Source: Isosphaeraceae bacterium (GTDB lineage: Bacteria; Planctomycetota; Planctomycetia; Isosphaerales; Isosphaeraceae). From it: 33,016 nucleotides of DNA. The position numbers and the translations under genes are program-made. The notes beneath the pieces are model-generated. The model was not told where the DNA came from and ran no database searches. It saw only the letters and a program-made list of their open reading frames with translations. This document shows positions 17,874 through 25,284 of the stretch, piece by piece (the first letter of the stretch is position 1; every line of letters starts with the position of its first letter). Where the stretch lies: NCBI GenBank assembly GCA_021324445.1, contig JAJPJC010000068.1:1-33016 (forward strand). Direction: 5' to 3'.

Positions 17874-19046
17874 ATGCGTCTGTTCGCACGACGGCGGGCG
17901 CGGCCCGAGGCCGAGGCGCTCGATCCGCGCCTCCTCATGGCCTCAGGCCACCACGGTCCGGCCGACGCAACCATCGCGCCCGACCTGGCCGACCGCGTCG
18001 CGATGGCCCTGAAGCCCTACTTCGCTCAGGACCAGTTCCCGGGCATCTCCGTGGCGGTCGTCATCGACGGGCAGGTCGCCCTGGCGCAGGGATATGGACT
18101 GGGTGATGTGGCGACCGGCTCGCCCGTCCAGGCCGACACCCGGTTCGACATCGGTTCGGTGACCAAGACGTTCACCGCCCTGGGCGTCCTGCTCCTCTAC
18201 CAGGAGAGCCAGGGCACGGCCCACCCGCTCGATCTCGACGCGCCGATCGGCAACTATCTGCACAATACGGAATCGTTCAAGCTGCCCCGCAAGTGGTCCC
18301 ATGTCACCACGAGGGAGCTGCTCAACATGACCAGTGGTATCAGGGATGTGGCGGACGTCCAGCTCTGGAAGGCCGAGCTCGAGGCGAGCGCGAACGAGCC
18401 CCTCCTCTACGCCCCCGGGACCGAGACCTCGTACAGCAACACGAACTACGACCTGCTCGGCGAGCTCATCGAGCAGTGGACCGGGCAACGGTACGGCACT
18501 TTCATCCAGGATCGGATCCTGGGTCCGCTGGGGATGTCCGCGACCCAGGAGCTGGGCCAGTCCGCGACGGTCCCGGACCAGGCGGTCGGCTATGGCGCGC
18601 CCCGGCACGGGAAGTGGCCGCGGGCCGAGCTCCTGAACGGATCGGCGTTGTACGCCGCCGCCGGGATGGTCTCGACGGCCCAGGATATGGCCAGCTATAT
18701 GACGGCACTCCTGAGCGGCCGGCTCCTCGATCCGGCGACCTACAGCTTGATGTGGACCTCGACACCGACGCTGCAATACGGGGTGAAGCCCCCCTCCGAC
18801 GCCGTGCGCGGCCTGGGGTGGGATACGGCGATCGACACCAGCACCGGGCCCACCGAGGTCACCAAGAGCGGGCAGGTCCCCGGATACACCTCGCAGTTGA
18901 TCCTCGACCCCTCCTCGGACAGCGGAGTCTTCGTCTCGTTCAACGCCAGTTATTACGGCGGTCCGGCTCCGAGCGCCTCGACCGCCTTCCAGGTGGCCGA
19001 GGCGGTCTACGAGGCGGCCCAGACCGGGGCCCTCACGGGACGGTGA
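17874..19046 (+). CDS. Class C beta-lactamase-like serine hydrolase, exported
   Basis: A 390-residue serine hydrolase of the beta-lactamase/D-alanyl-D-alanine carboxypeptidase superfamily. The three active-site motifs are present in order: SVTK with Ser95 and Lys98, Tyr187-Ser-Asn189 (SYSNTNYDLLGELIE), and Lys331-Ser-Gly333. Residues 40-390 cover the whole domain. The N-terminus is unusual: a basic stretch MRLFARRRARPEAEA, then LDPRLLMASG, with no classical hydrophobic signal. Many secreted planctomycete proteins carry a comparable 'basic run plus LExRxLL' start, so this is probably a variant export signal. The ATG at 17874 has GAGAGGA about 9 bases upstream. The gene's 3' end overlaps the convergent DUF72 gene by 14 bases. 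The substrate could be an ester or a peptide rather than an antibiotic. Confidence 0.9.
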   Translation: MRLFARRRARPEAEALDPRLLMASGHHGPADATIAPDLADRVAMALKPYFAQDQFPGISVAVVIDGQVALAQGYGLGDVATGSPVQADTRFDIGSVTKTFTALGVLLLYQESQGTAHPLDLDAPIGNYLHNTESFKLPRKWSHVTTRELLNMTSGIRDVADVQLWKAELEASANEPLLYAPGTETSYSNTNYDLLGELIEQWTGQRYGTFIQDRILGPLGMSATQELGQSATVPDQAVGYGAPRHGKWPRAELLNGSALYAAAGMVSTAQDMASYMTALLSGRLLDPATYSLMWTSTPTLQYGVKPPSDAVRGLGWDTAIDTSTGPTEVTKSGQVPGYTSQLILDPSSDSGVFVSFNASYYGGPAPSASTAFQVAEAVYEAAQTGALTGR

Positions 19047-19773
19047 GATTCGAGACCAGCGCGCGGAGACTCTCGGCATTGCGGACCGCGTGGGCATGGC
19101 CGTCGTTATTGAAGTACGCGTAGACATCCCGGCCCTGGGCGGCCCATTCGCGGATGCGATCGGCCCACCAGCGGAGGTCGGCCTGAGAGTAGCAGCCGCC
19201 GTAAAGATGGCTGGAATCGGGCCCGTGCAGGCGGATGTAAACGAATGGAGCGGTCGCGCGGAGAACGCAGGCGAGCTTCGCGCCGCTCATGACGCAATAG
19301 GCGACCCCCTTCTGCTCCAGCAGCCCGAAGGTCTCCTCGCGGTGCCAGCTCGGATGGCGGAACTCGATCGCCAGCCGGGGCCAGGAGGGGGCGACCTCGA
19401 GGAACCGCGCCAGGCGCTCTGGGTTGTACGGGAAGTGCGGCGGGAGCTGGAGGACCATGACGCCCATCTTCTCGCCGAGCTGGCGCAGGCCGGCATCCAT
19501 CCGCTCCAGCCACGGGACGGGATCATTCAGCTTGCGGAACTGCGTCAGCCCACGCGACGCCTTGAGCGAGAACACGAAGCCGGGCGGCGTGCGCTGCCGC
19601 CAGGTCGCGAACACTTTCTCCTCCGGCCATCGATAGAACGTGTTGTTCACCTCGACCGTGGCGAACCGGGCGACATACGCATCGAGCCGCTCGAGGCCGG
19701 AGGCGCCGCGCGGGTACACGATCCCCGCCCAGTGGTTGTAACTCCAGCCAGAAGTGCCGATGTGAATGGTCAC
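19033..19773 (-). CDS. DUF72 family protein (YecE-like)
   Basis: A 246-residue cytoplasmic protein with a TIM-barrel-like fold, of unknown reaction. Family landmarks are clear: TIHIGTSGWSYNHWAG at the N-terminus, VEVNNTFYRWPEE, FVFSLKASRGLTQ, VMVLQLPPHFPYN, LAIEFRHPSW and the terminal VYAYFNNDGHAHAVRNA. The open frame continues upstream to a TTG at 19830, but the family starts directly with the IGTSGWSY strand, so the GTG at 19773 is the likelier start; no good ribosome site is seen for either. The gene converges on the beta-lactamase-like gene and is 75 bases downstream of the SagB-like gene on the same strand, so it could share that transcript. Confidence 0.9.
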   Translation of the reverse strand: MTIHIGTSGWSYNHWAGIVYPRGASGLERLDAYVARFATVEVNNTFYRWPEEKVFATWRQRTPPGFVFSLKASRGLTQFRKLNDPVPWLERMDAGLRQLGEKMGVMVLQLPPHFPYNPERLARFLEVAPSWPRLAIEFRHPSWHREETFGLLEQKGVAYCVMSGAKLACVLRATAPFVYIRLHGPDSSHLYGGCYSQADLRWWADRIREWAAQGRDVYAYFNNDGHAHAVRNAESLRALVSNLTVP

Positions 19774-19848
19774 GTTAGGCCGGTCTGTCTCGTGGTATCG
19801 GGGTCGCGAGCCTTGGCGACTGCATGCCAAAGGCGTGCCGGCGCACCC

Positions 19849-21567
19849 TCATGTGGGGCGTGCCCCCTGCTGGCCCGTGCCGCGTGGCAGGTGGCCATAC
19901 GGGGGCCAGCTCGTGAGCCGGCGGTCTTCGACCGGTCCTCCCACGGTGAAATGATACAGGTCCTGGAATTGATGATCGGTCAGGCCGAGCAGCTCATGGA
20001 CGACGTCATCGAAGTAGCAGCCCATCCCCGTCCCGCGGATGCCCGCCGCCTCCGCCTCCAGGTAGAGCACCTGGCCGAGCACGCCCGCTTCCCAGTGCAG
20101 GTAGCGGTACCACCACGGGCCCCGCGCGCGGAGCACGCCGCCGAATTTGGCGATCATCGCCAGGCTGAACGCCCCATCCGCGGCGATCTCTTGATGGCAG
20201 CCGGCGATCCGCGACACGTCGCGCAGGTCGCGTTCCGCCAGGAGGAACACGCGCAAGTGGTCGGGGCAGCCCGGCGGTCGTGCCCAGGCGAAACGCGCGC
20301 GGGTGGCGGCCAGGAGCCGATCGTGGACCGCAGTGGATCGCTCGAACGCATAGAAGCCCGGCGCCAGGCCCTCGACGCGGTGGACGAACACCGCCAGGTG
20401 AATTCGAGGCCCCCAGGGGAGCAGGTCCCACGGAGGCACTCCAGACCGGGGCAGCAGGCGGTCGAGCATCGCGTAAAAAGTTGCCGATGAGATCGCAGTC
20501 CGCCCGTCCAGCCCCAACGCGCTGCGACGCTGGCGGATGAGCGTCGCCGCCGGGCTCCGCCCGGCGGCGGACGGGGCCGCCCCGGGGAGGTCCTCCGCGG
20601 CGATGGCTTCGGTCGGGGCCGTCGCCGGCTTCCGCGTCGCCTCGGCGACGTCATCCAGGACCGGCCAGGGGACGTGAGCGGCGCTGAGCGGATTGGCACG
20701 GCCGGACCAGCTCCCCGCGCGGAGCACCGCGGCGAGCTGGGACCAATCGATTTCGTGGGGACGGAGCCGACCCAGTCCCACCAGCACGGCCGCGACAGCG
20801 AACTCGCGGTCGGCCGGGTCGAGCCCGGTGAAATCGCCGTCCCGGTCCAGGCCCAGCCAGGCATCGAGGGCGGAGTCGGCCGGCTCGTCGAGCAGGACCG
20901 CCGACCAGCCCAGCACCGCTGCGGCGTAGCGGCACGCGGCCAGGGCGTGGCCGGCGTCAAGCTGGCAGTAGCGGAACGCCCGCTCGCCGTACTTCCATGC
21001 CTCGCGCCAGGCGATCGTCGACAGGCCAAACAGGAACGAATCCCGCGGCAGGATCGCGGCGAGCCGGGAGGCACCGGCACGCGACAGCGTGCAGCGCCGC
21101 TCCAGGCGGTGGTCGCGGCTGACGTAGTGATACACCCCGGCCGGCAATCCCGGCAGATCGGGGACGACCGCATAGCCCTCGGTCGGATGCAGGTTGCCGC
21201 TGGACGGGTTGCACCGCAGCGCCCACCGCTCGCCCCGGTATTCCTTCCAGGCCGACAGCCCCAGCGCCAGCTCGAAGAGGATCGCCACGCCGCCGAGATC
21301 GACGGCCCGCTGGGAAACCGCGCCCGGCCGGTAAAGATCGTCATACGCGGTGTCGAGGTCGTCGGCCAGGAGCGGGAGGTCCACCGCCGGCGCCCCGGCG
21401 TAGGTGCGGAACGGATCGGGCTGGTTGGCCCAGTCCAGGCGACCCGGCGAGCGCGCCGAGCGATGGAGGCCGTGCTTGCTCCGCTGGTGGTATTCCAGAA
21501 TGCACCGGAGAGGATCGCTCGCCCCGACCCCGCGCCCTCCGCCCGACTGATCCCGATCGTCGCCCAT
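19849..21567 (-). CDS. SagB/ThcOx-type dehydrogenase with two nitroreductase domains
   Basis: A 572-residue protein made of two nitroreductase-fold units. The first (about 20-290) begins LRCILEYHQRSKHG and contains LRCNPSSGNLHPTEGYAVV, YHYVSRDHRLE and FRYCQLDAGHALAACRYAAA. The second (about 320-560) contains LIRQRRSALGLDGRTAIS, FYAFERSTAVHD, RYLHWEAGVLGQVLYLEAEA and the GIRGTGMGCYFDD loop. SagB-type enzymes use FMN to oxidise azoline rings to azoles in modified peptides, but tandem versions also occur outside such clusters. No YcaO cyclodehydratase or precursor peptide is adjacent, so the true substrate is unknown. The start at 21567 has GGGAG 6 bases upstream; the longer frame to 21759 runs into the divergent promoter region. 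Confidence 0.88.
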   Translation of the reverse strand: MGDDRDQSGGGRGVGASDPLRCILEYHQRSKHGLHRSARSPGRLDWANQPDPFRTYAGAPAVDLPLLADDLDTAYDDLYRPGAVSQRAVDLGGVAILFELALGLSAWKEYRGERWALRCNPSSGNLHPTEGYAVVPDLPGLPAGVYHYVSRDHRLERRCTLSRAGASRLAAILPRDSFLFGLSTIAWREAWKYGERAFRYCQLDAGHALAACRYAAAVLGWSAVLLDEPADSALDAWLGLDRDGDFTGLDPADREFAVAAVLVGLGRLRPHEIDWSQLAAVLRAGSWSGRANPLSAAHVPWPVLDDVAEATRKPATAPTEAIAAEDLPGAAPSAAGRSPAATLIRQRRSALGLDGRTAISSATFYAMLDRLLPRSGVPPWDLLPWGPRIHLAVFVHRVEGLAPGFYAFERSTAVHDRLLAATRARFAWARPPGCPDHLRVFLLAERDLRDVSRIAGCHQEIAADGAFSLAMIAKFGGVLRARGPWWYRYLHWEAGVLGQVLYLEAEAAGIRGTGMGCYFDDVVHELLGLTDHQFQDLYHFTVGGPVEDRRLTSWPPYGHLPRGTGQQGARPT

Positions 21568-21798
21568 GCGTCGCTCCCACCTGGGGGTGGCACCGCGCGG
21601 ATGATCGGACGTGGACCGCGATCGGGGCCCGTCCCGAATCAGTGTACGGCGCGAGCCACGTAATTCCAGTCCCGCTGGACATCGACCAGCAGATCGGAAG
21701 TCCCGGGGATCCCGCTCGCCGAGGTCGGGCTTGCCCCAAACGGCGGCATCAGGTAGCATCGAATCCGATGTTTAAACAATGCGAACGCCGGAGGTCCC

Positions 21799-22095
21799 AT
21801 GAACCTCAGCCAGGACATCCACCCGCTCACCGACTTCAAGCGCAATACCCCCCAATTCCTGCGCCGGTTGAAGAAGACTGGGCATCCCGTCGTGCTGACG
21901 ATCAATGGCAAGGCCGAGCTTGTGGTGCAGGATGCCGCGTCCTACCAGCGGCTCTTCGAGCTTGCCGAGCGGCTCGAGACCATCCAGGCCGTCAAGGAGG
22001 GCCTGGCCTCGGTCGATCGGGGCGAGGGCCGGCCGATGGATGACCTGTTCGAGTCCATCGACAAGGAGCTGCGCCAGGCCAAGGCCCGTCCATGA
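21799..22095 (+). CDS. Phd/YefM family antitoxin
   Basis: A 98-residue protein with the typical antitoxin layout. The N-terminal DNA-binding fold is MNLSQDIHPLTDFKRNTPQF followed by LKKTGHPVVLTINGKAELVV, and a helical C-terminal tail (LAERLETIQAVKEGLASVDR ... FESIDKELRQAK) would wrap the toxin. GGAGG lies 4 bases before the ATG. The stop overlaps the ATG of the toxin remnant by four bases, the usual antitoxin-toxin arrangement. The divergent region upstream (231 bp, shared with the SagB gene) should contain its autoregulated promoter, but no clear operator was identified. The antitoxin is intact while its toxin is not, so it may now be an orphan. Confidence 0.92.
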   Translation: MNLSQDIHPLTDFKRNTPQFLRRLKKTGHPVVLTINGKAELVVQDAASYQRLFELAERLETIQAVKEGLASVDRGEGRPMDDLFESIDKELRQAKARP

Positions 22096-22339
22096 CGTGG
22101 CGGGTCGTCATCCAGCCTCGGGCGGAACGGGATATAAGACCAGCCCGCAGCGCCGCCCGATCGCCCCGGACTCCGACGTCTCTGGGGAGCAGGTGCGTGT
22201 GCTACTCTATGGAAAGCGGCGCGGCGTCTATCGCGTGCTGTTCACGATCCGGGGAGACACAGTCCACGTCCTGACCGTCCGGCACTCAGCGCAACGGAGC
22301 CTCTCCGAGGAGATGGCCGAGGACGAACCGGATCAGTGA
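22092..22339 (+). pseudogene. RelE/ParE-type toxin, internally deleted and frameshifted
   Basis: The toxin start is intact and reads MTWRVVIQPRAERDI from the ATG at 22092, a typical RelE/ParE beginning. At about 22136 the sequence jumps directly to a part normally found near the middle, now in another frame: KTSPQRRPIAPDSD, then EQVRVLLYGKRRGVYRVLFT, and the standard end VHVLTVRHSAQRSL to a stop at 22337-22339. Compared with the usual length of about 100 residues, roughly 30 residues of the central helices are missing, and the deletion is not a multiple of three. The in-frame reading from 22092 ends in an unrelated tail at 22274. The product should be inactive as an RNase or gyrase toxin. Confidence 0.85.
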
Positions 22340-22346
22340 GGAGAGC

Positions 22347-23249
22347 TCATTTGCGGACAGGCGATTCCGCGGTCCGCTCCGTTCGAACGTCGTGATCGGC
22401 TACGTTGGTGAAGATGTCCCGGAGCCAACCGCGGGCTTCTGGAAAGGAATCGCAATCCAGGACGAATTCCTGCCCGCGCCCTACCGTTTGGAGGTAACAA
22501 CCCGCGCTGTCGAGTCGCCACCTCCGTGCATCCGAATGATAGCTCAGCGGAGGTTTCCCCGGCGTGGGATAGAACCACTGGGGCAGTCGCCACAGGCTGC
22601 GGCTTTGGGCCTCGGCCGTCAAGGTGAGAACGGGCGATAGGCGGGCGAAGACGCCGGCTCCGGGAATTGGTCCGGCGACCGAGGGCAGTTGGAGATCCCT
22701 CGAGGCGACGTAGAGCGTATTGTTCGGCGACATGCTCCGAGCCCGCCGGACGTGAGGGTGTGCAGCGGCCCAGTGAGGCACCGAGCTTCTTTCGATTGTC
22801 GGGCGCAGGATGCGACCCACTTGAAGCCAGCCGAAGATGACATGGAGATCGGGCGCAGTGCGCTCGAACACCAGGCGGCCGCGCACTCGAACCGTGCGCC
22901 GAAACCACCCGAAGAACAGGAAGATGTCGCCGATGCCAATACCCCGATTCTCGAGGTGGGCTTGAGCGGAACCGACCTGCCCGAACAGCGGCCGCCATCC
23001 CGGTGCCCTTGGCCGGGATTGCTCTTGCAGGTCGGGATCCAGGTGCATGCCGTCAAGGGGGCCAATCTGCTGCCGCGTGATGGCCGAGACAATGCTTGAC
23101 AACGGCTCGCCACGCCACATGACGTCTTTGAAGCGCGGCGGCTCGTTCGAGGGTATCGGGAGTGGGCATAACGAGCCATCGGGGAGAATCGGACTCGCGA
23201 CGCCTCCGAAGGTGGAATCGAAGCCCTTGCGACTGAGGATCAGCTTCAT
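22347..23249 (-). CDS. Nmad3 (nucleotide modification associated domain 3) protein
   Basis: A 300-residue protein that matches my recollection of Nmad3, a family named from its association with predicted systems for modified DNA bases. Landmarks: MKLILSRKGFDSTFGGVASP at the N-terminus, SLCPLPIP, HLDPDL (69-74), GWRPLFGQVGSAQAHLE (84-100), GDIFLFFGWFR (107-117) and DLHVIFGWLQVGRI (134-147). The C-terminal half carries PNNTLYVASRDL and RRWRLDSAGCYLQ. The His-Leu-Asp-Pro-Asp and Ser-Arg-Lys-Gly-Phe-Asp motifs would suit an active site, but the reaction has not been described to my knowledge. Its ATG overlaps the stop of the HNH gene by four bases, so the two are coupled. It is convergent with the toxin remnant, only 7 bases away. 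Confidence 0.85.
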   Translation of the reverse strand: MKLILSRKGFDSTFGGVASPILPDGSLCPLPIPSNEPPRFKDVMWRGEPLSSIVSAITRQQIGPLDGMHLDPDLQEQSRPRAPGWRPLFGQVGSAQAHLENRGIGIGDIFLFFGWFRRTVRVRGRLVFERTAPDLHVIFGWLQVGRILRPTIERSSVPHWAAAHPHVRRARSMSPNNTLYVASRDLQLPSVAGPIPGAGVFARLSPVLTLTAEAQSRSLWRLPQWFYPTPGKPPLSYHSDARRWRLDSAGCYLQTVGRGQEFVLDCDSFPEARGWLRDIFTNVADHDVRTERTAESPVRK

Positions 23250-24169
23250 CGCTGTGAGATCCCGAGTGACCCGCCATCGTTGCCGACCGCTCCACCTCTG
23301 TCATGGCGGCGGACGATTTTATCGTTGTGATAATCAAGATTCTCGGGTGCCAACCGATGCTTGAGATTTAAAGAATGGAATTTATCAGAAATGATCACAG
23401 TATTTTCCGAATCAAACTCCGCAACGCCGAGGTCGAACATGGCATGGTGAGTTGGGCAAACCACGAGCATGTTGTGGTGTTCGTCCAAACCCTGATGCTC
23501 TCCACCGAGCGGATGGATGTGATGCACCTCCGCGTAAAAGGAACTCGGGCCCAGCTCGATCCGTTCGCCACAGATCTGACAGTGATACTCATACAACTCC
23601 TTGAGACGCCGTGCTTCGGCCGTGTCGCGGACGATGCGTATCGTGGTGCATCGCATCCGGGCCGGGGGATCCTTGACACTCTCGCCGACCTCAGATGGTG
23701 GCGTTTGCCTGGAGACCTTGGTGAGTCGAGAGGGTGATAGACTCGATCTGTCATGGAGACGTTCGGCGATCATTCTCTCGACTTCATCTTTTTTCTTGAC
23801 AATTCTTTGAATCGTCCTCGATGAAATGAAGCCAAGGCGCTCTCGGAGTTCCCCTTTGTCTATGGGATTCTCGGAGAGGTCGAACCAATCGACCTTGATT
23901 CGATATTCAGGCACCTGCTCGCCTGAATCGTAGAACACGCGGCTCCTGTGAGATTCCCTATCCCATTGCTCCCTCACGGTGCCGACAGCCACAACACCCA
24001 TTTGGTTCTCGTACATCAGGAGTATATCACCCGGTGCGAGTCGGCCCAACTCCTCCCCGTAACGGCGATCACCGCTGGTCGCGGCGCAGTGCTCATTAAT
24101 GAGCCTTCGAAACCGAGACGGTCCGACGAGTGAATCGCCATTAGTGTTGTAGTAATAATAGTCGGCCAT
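23246..24169 (-). CDS. HNH endonuclease with EVE/PUA-like N-terminal domain
   Basis: A 307-residue predicted nuclease. The N-terminal 125 residues (MADYYYYNTNGDSLVGPSRF, then GDILLMYENQMGVVAVGTVR and YRIKVDWFDLSENPI) resemble EVE/PUA-like domains, which recognise modified bases. A basic helical linker follows. The HNH domain carries paired metal-binding cysteines Cys197/Cys200 (CQICGERIELG), the catalytic VHHIHP (His216, His217, His219), Asn233, and Cys238/His241 (VVCPTHHAMFDLG). The ATG at 24169 lies one base after the upstream stop (TGAAATG), which favours it over in-frame ATGs inside that gene. Its 3' end overlaps Nmad3 by ATGA. The coding sequence is clearly AT-richer than neighbouring genes, suggesting recent transfer. 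Likely role: cutting modified (or unmodified) foreign DNA; this is inference. Confidence 0.85.
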   Translation of the reverse strand: MADYYYYNTNGDSLVGPSRFRRLINEHCAATSGDRRYGEELGRLAPGDILLMYENQMGVVAVGTVREQWDRESHRSRVFYDSGEQVPEYRIKVDWFDLSENPIDKGELRERLGFISSRTIQRIVKKKDEVERMIAERLHDRSSLSPSRLTKVSRQTPPSEVGESVKDPPARMRCTTIRIVRDTAEARRLKELYEYHCQICGERIELGPSSFYAEVHHIHPLGGEHQGLDEHHNMLVVCPTHHAMFDLGVAEFDSENTVIISDKFHSLNLKHRLAPENLDYHNDKIVRRHDRGGAVGNDGGSLGISQR

Positions 24170-24170
24170 T

Positions 24171-24479
24171 TCATTCCGCATCGTTGTCACAGAGGTGTTC
24201 ATAGCATTCATCGAAACAGCCGCACGAGATGAACTGACCGCCGCAGACTGGGCAAAGTTCCAGATCGCAGCCGAAGTGATGGAGGCCGCCGTCGAGCACG
24301 TTGCAGTCCGGGCAGGGGCCCCCGTCTCCCTCGGTGACGTCCTTTGCGGCGTTGTAGGGAACGGGTTCGTAGGTCATGCCATCTTTGATCATGGGGACTC
24401 GCTTGGCACGCTGCTTTGCACTGCACGAGGAGGTCTTGGGGCTCGACATATCAAGCTGACAGACCCAACAAACCGCCAT
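24171..24479 (-). CDS. Small Cys-rich zinc-binding protein
   Basis: A 102-residue protein with twelve cysteines. An N-terminal CWVC (Cys4, Cys7) with Cys19 may bind one metal. The C-terminal half has CPDC (Cys56, Cys59), HH (67-68), Cys71, CPVC (Cys76, Cys79), and CGC (Cys86, Cys88), a regular double zinc ribbon ending GGQFISCGCFDECYEHLC. Small proteins with this C-P-x-C / H-H-x-G-C-D / C-P-x-C-G-G-Q pattern occur in phages and accessory regions, function unknown. The ATG at 24479 follows AGGAG at 6 bases. The stop is one base before the HNH start, and the gene sits 47 bases downstream of VapC. It is probably the first gene of the zinc/HNH/Nmad3 unit. Confidence 0.75.
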   Translation of the reverse strand: MAVCWVCQLDMSSPKTSSCSAKQRAKRVPMIKDGMTYEPVPYNAAKDVTEGDGGPCPDCNVLDGGLHHFGCDLELCPVCGGQFISCGCFDECYEHLCDNDAE

Positions 24480-24526
24480 AGGTGACTCCTGGCCGCCGGA
24501 GGGCCGGCTGATCCGTTTCCTGAGAA

Positions 24527-24952
24527 TCATGGCGACGACGCCAGCGACGTGATGAATGGAAACGTCGCCTGGATTGCCCTCACCAGCCGATCATCAGCCG
24601 TCAGAAGTTCGCACCCCTCCCGTTCGGCCAGGACGACGTACAAGCAGTCGTAGACACCGATCCGAGCCTGGGAGGCGATGGCGAACGCCTTCGACAGGAG
24701 TGGCAGGTACCGATGAAGGTCGGGCATGTAGGTGAACACATAGGCCATCTTGGGCGCACCTTCCCCGGGCTTGATCTGCCCTCGTCGTTCGGCTCTGGCC
24801 AGCGAGTGGGCGACCTCAATCGGGAAGACATCCGGGGAGAGCAGCTCGTGAATTCCCCGCTGGAATTCATCGCGGACTCTGATCGCCTTGGCATCGTCCG
24901 CCTCAGGCGGCACCCACTTCAGGGCCACGTTGGAGTCGAGGATGTATCTCAT
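24527..24952 (-). CDS. PIN-domain toxin (VapC family)
   Basis: A 141-residue PIN-domain ribonuclease of the VapC type, which cleaves RNA when freed from its antitoxin. The four acidic residues expected to hold magnesium are visible: Asp6 in ILDSNVALKW, Glu46 in PIEVAHSLARAERRG, Asp102 in GVYDCLYVVLAERE, and Asp120 in LLTADDRLVRA. Length is normal for the family and the frame is intact, so the toxin is probably functional. Its ATG overlaps the stop of the small upstream antitoxin gene by four bases. It is immediately upstream of the zinc/HNH/Nmad3 genes on the same strand, and readthrough into them is possible. Confidence 0.92.
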   Translation of the reverse strand: MRYILDSNVALKWVPPEADDAKAIRVRDEFQRGIHELLSPDVFPIEVAHSLARAERRGQIKPGEGAPKMAYVFTYMPDLHRYLPLLSKAFAIASQARIGVYDCLYVVLAEREGCELLTADDRLVRAIQATFPFITSLASSP

Positions 24953-25155
24953 TCCTCATACCGGGTCTCGCGGATCAGTGGGACTGCCAGATCCACATTG
25001 CCAACACGTTGGCGCATTTCCTCCCGCATCCGGTCCATGCGCTCGGCAGCCCGACGCATGGCCTCGGGGTCGCGGCTTCCTTTGAGAGCACGATCGATGG
25101 CCACTTCCACTTCGGGATCGACGGTGATGGCCGCTGGTTTTTCGATGGTCGGCAT
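24949..25155 (-). CDS. VapB-like antitoxin
   Basis: A 68-residue protein whose identification rests mainly on position: it overlaps the vapC start by ATGA. The N-terminal part PTIEKPAAITVDPEVEVAID is a plausible ribbon-helix-helix-like DNA-binding segment. The strongly charged helix DPEAMRRAAERMDRMREEMR should bind the toxin, and the tail ends LIRETRYEE. The start at 25155 has GGAGG 8 bases upstream; a longer open frame to 25218 begins inside a region with no gene. It should neutralise the adjacent PIN toxin and repress the pair. The exact antitoxin subfamily cannot be told. Confidence 0.82.
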   Translation of the reverse strand: MPTIEKPAAITVDPEVEVAIDRALKGSRDPEAMRRAAERMDRMREEMRQRVGNVDLAVPLIRETRYEE

Positions 25156-25284
25156 GGACGAGTCCTCCATCCGTATTCTATCGGACGGACGAAGGATCTG
25201 GAAGGAAAGGTGGCTCATGTCGGGAAACCGGTGGTCTCGGCTCTGGGCGCGAGTCTCGCGACCCCGCCCACGGCCCGACGTCTC

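Noticed and set aside
14578..17889. Minus-strand open frame of 1103 codons
   Set aside because: It is antisense to the PVC dehydrogenase, whose signal peptide, domain motifs and CxxCH are unambiguous. The antisense translation shows no recognisable family.
21568..21798. N-terminal extension of the SagB-like protein up to 21759
   Set aside because: The start at 21567 has a good ribosome site. The extension has low-complexity Arg/Pro/Ser sequence and would occupy the divergent promoter region shared with the antitoxin gene.
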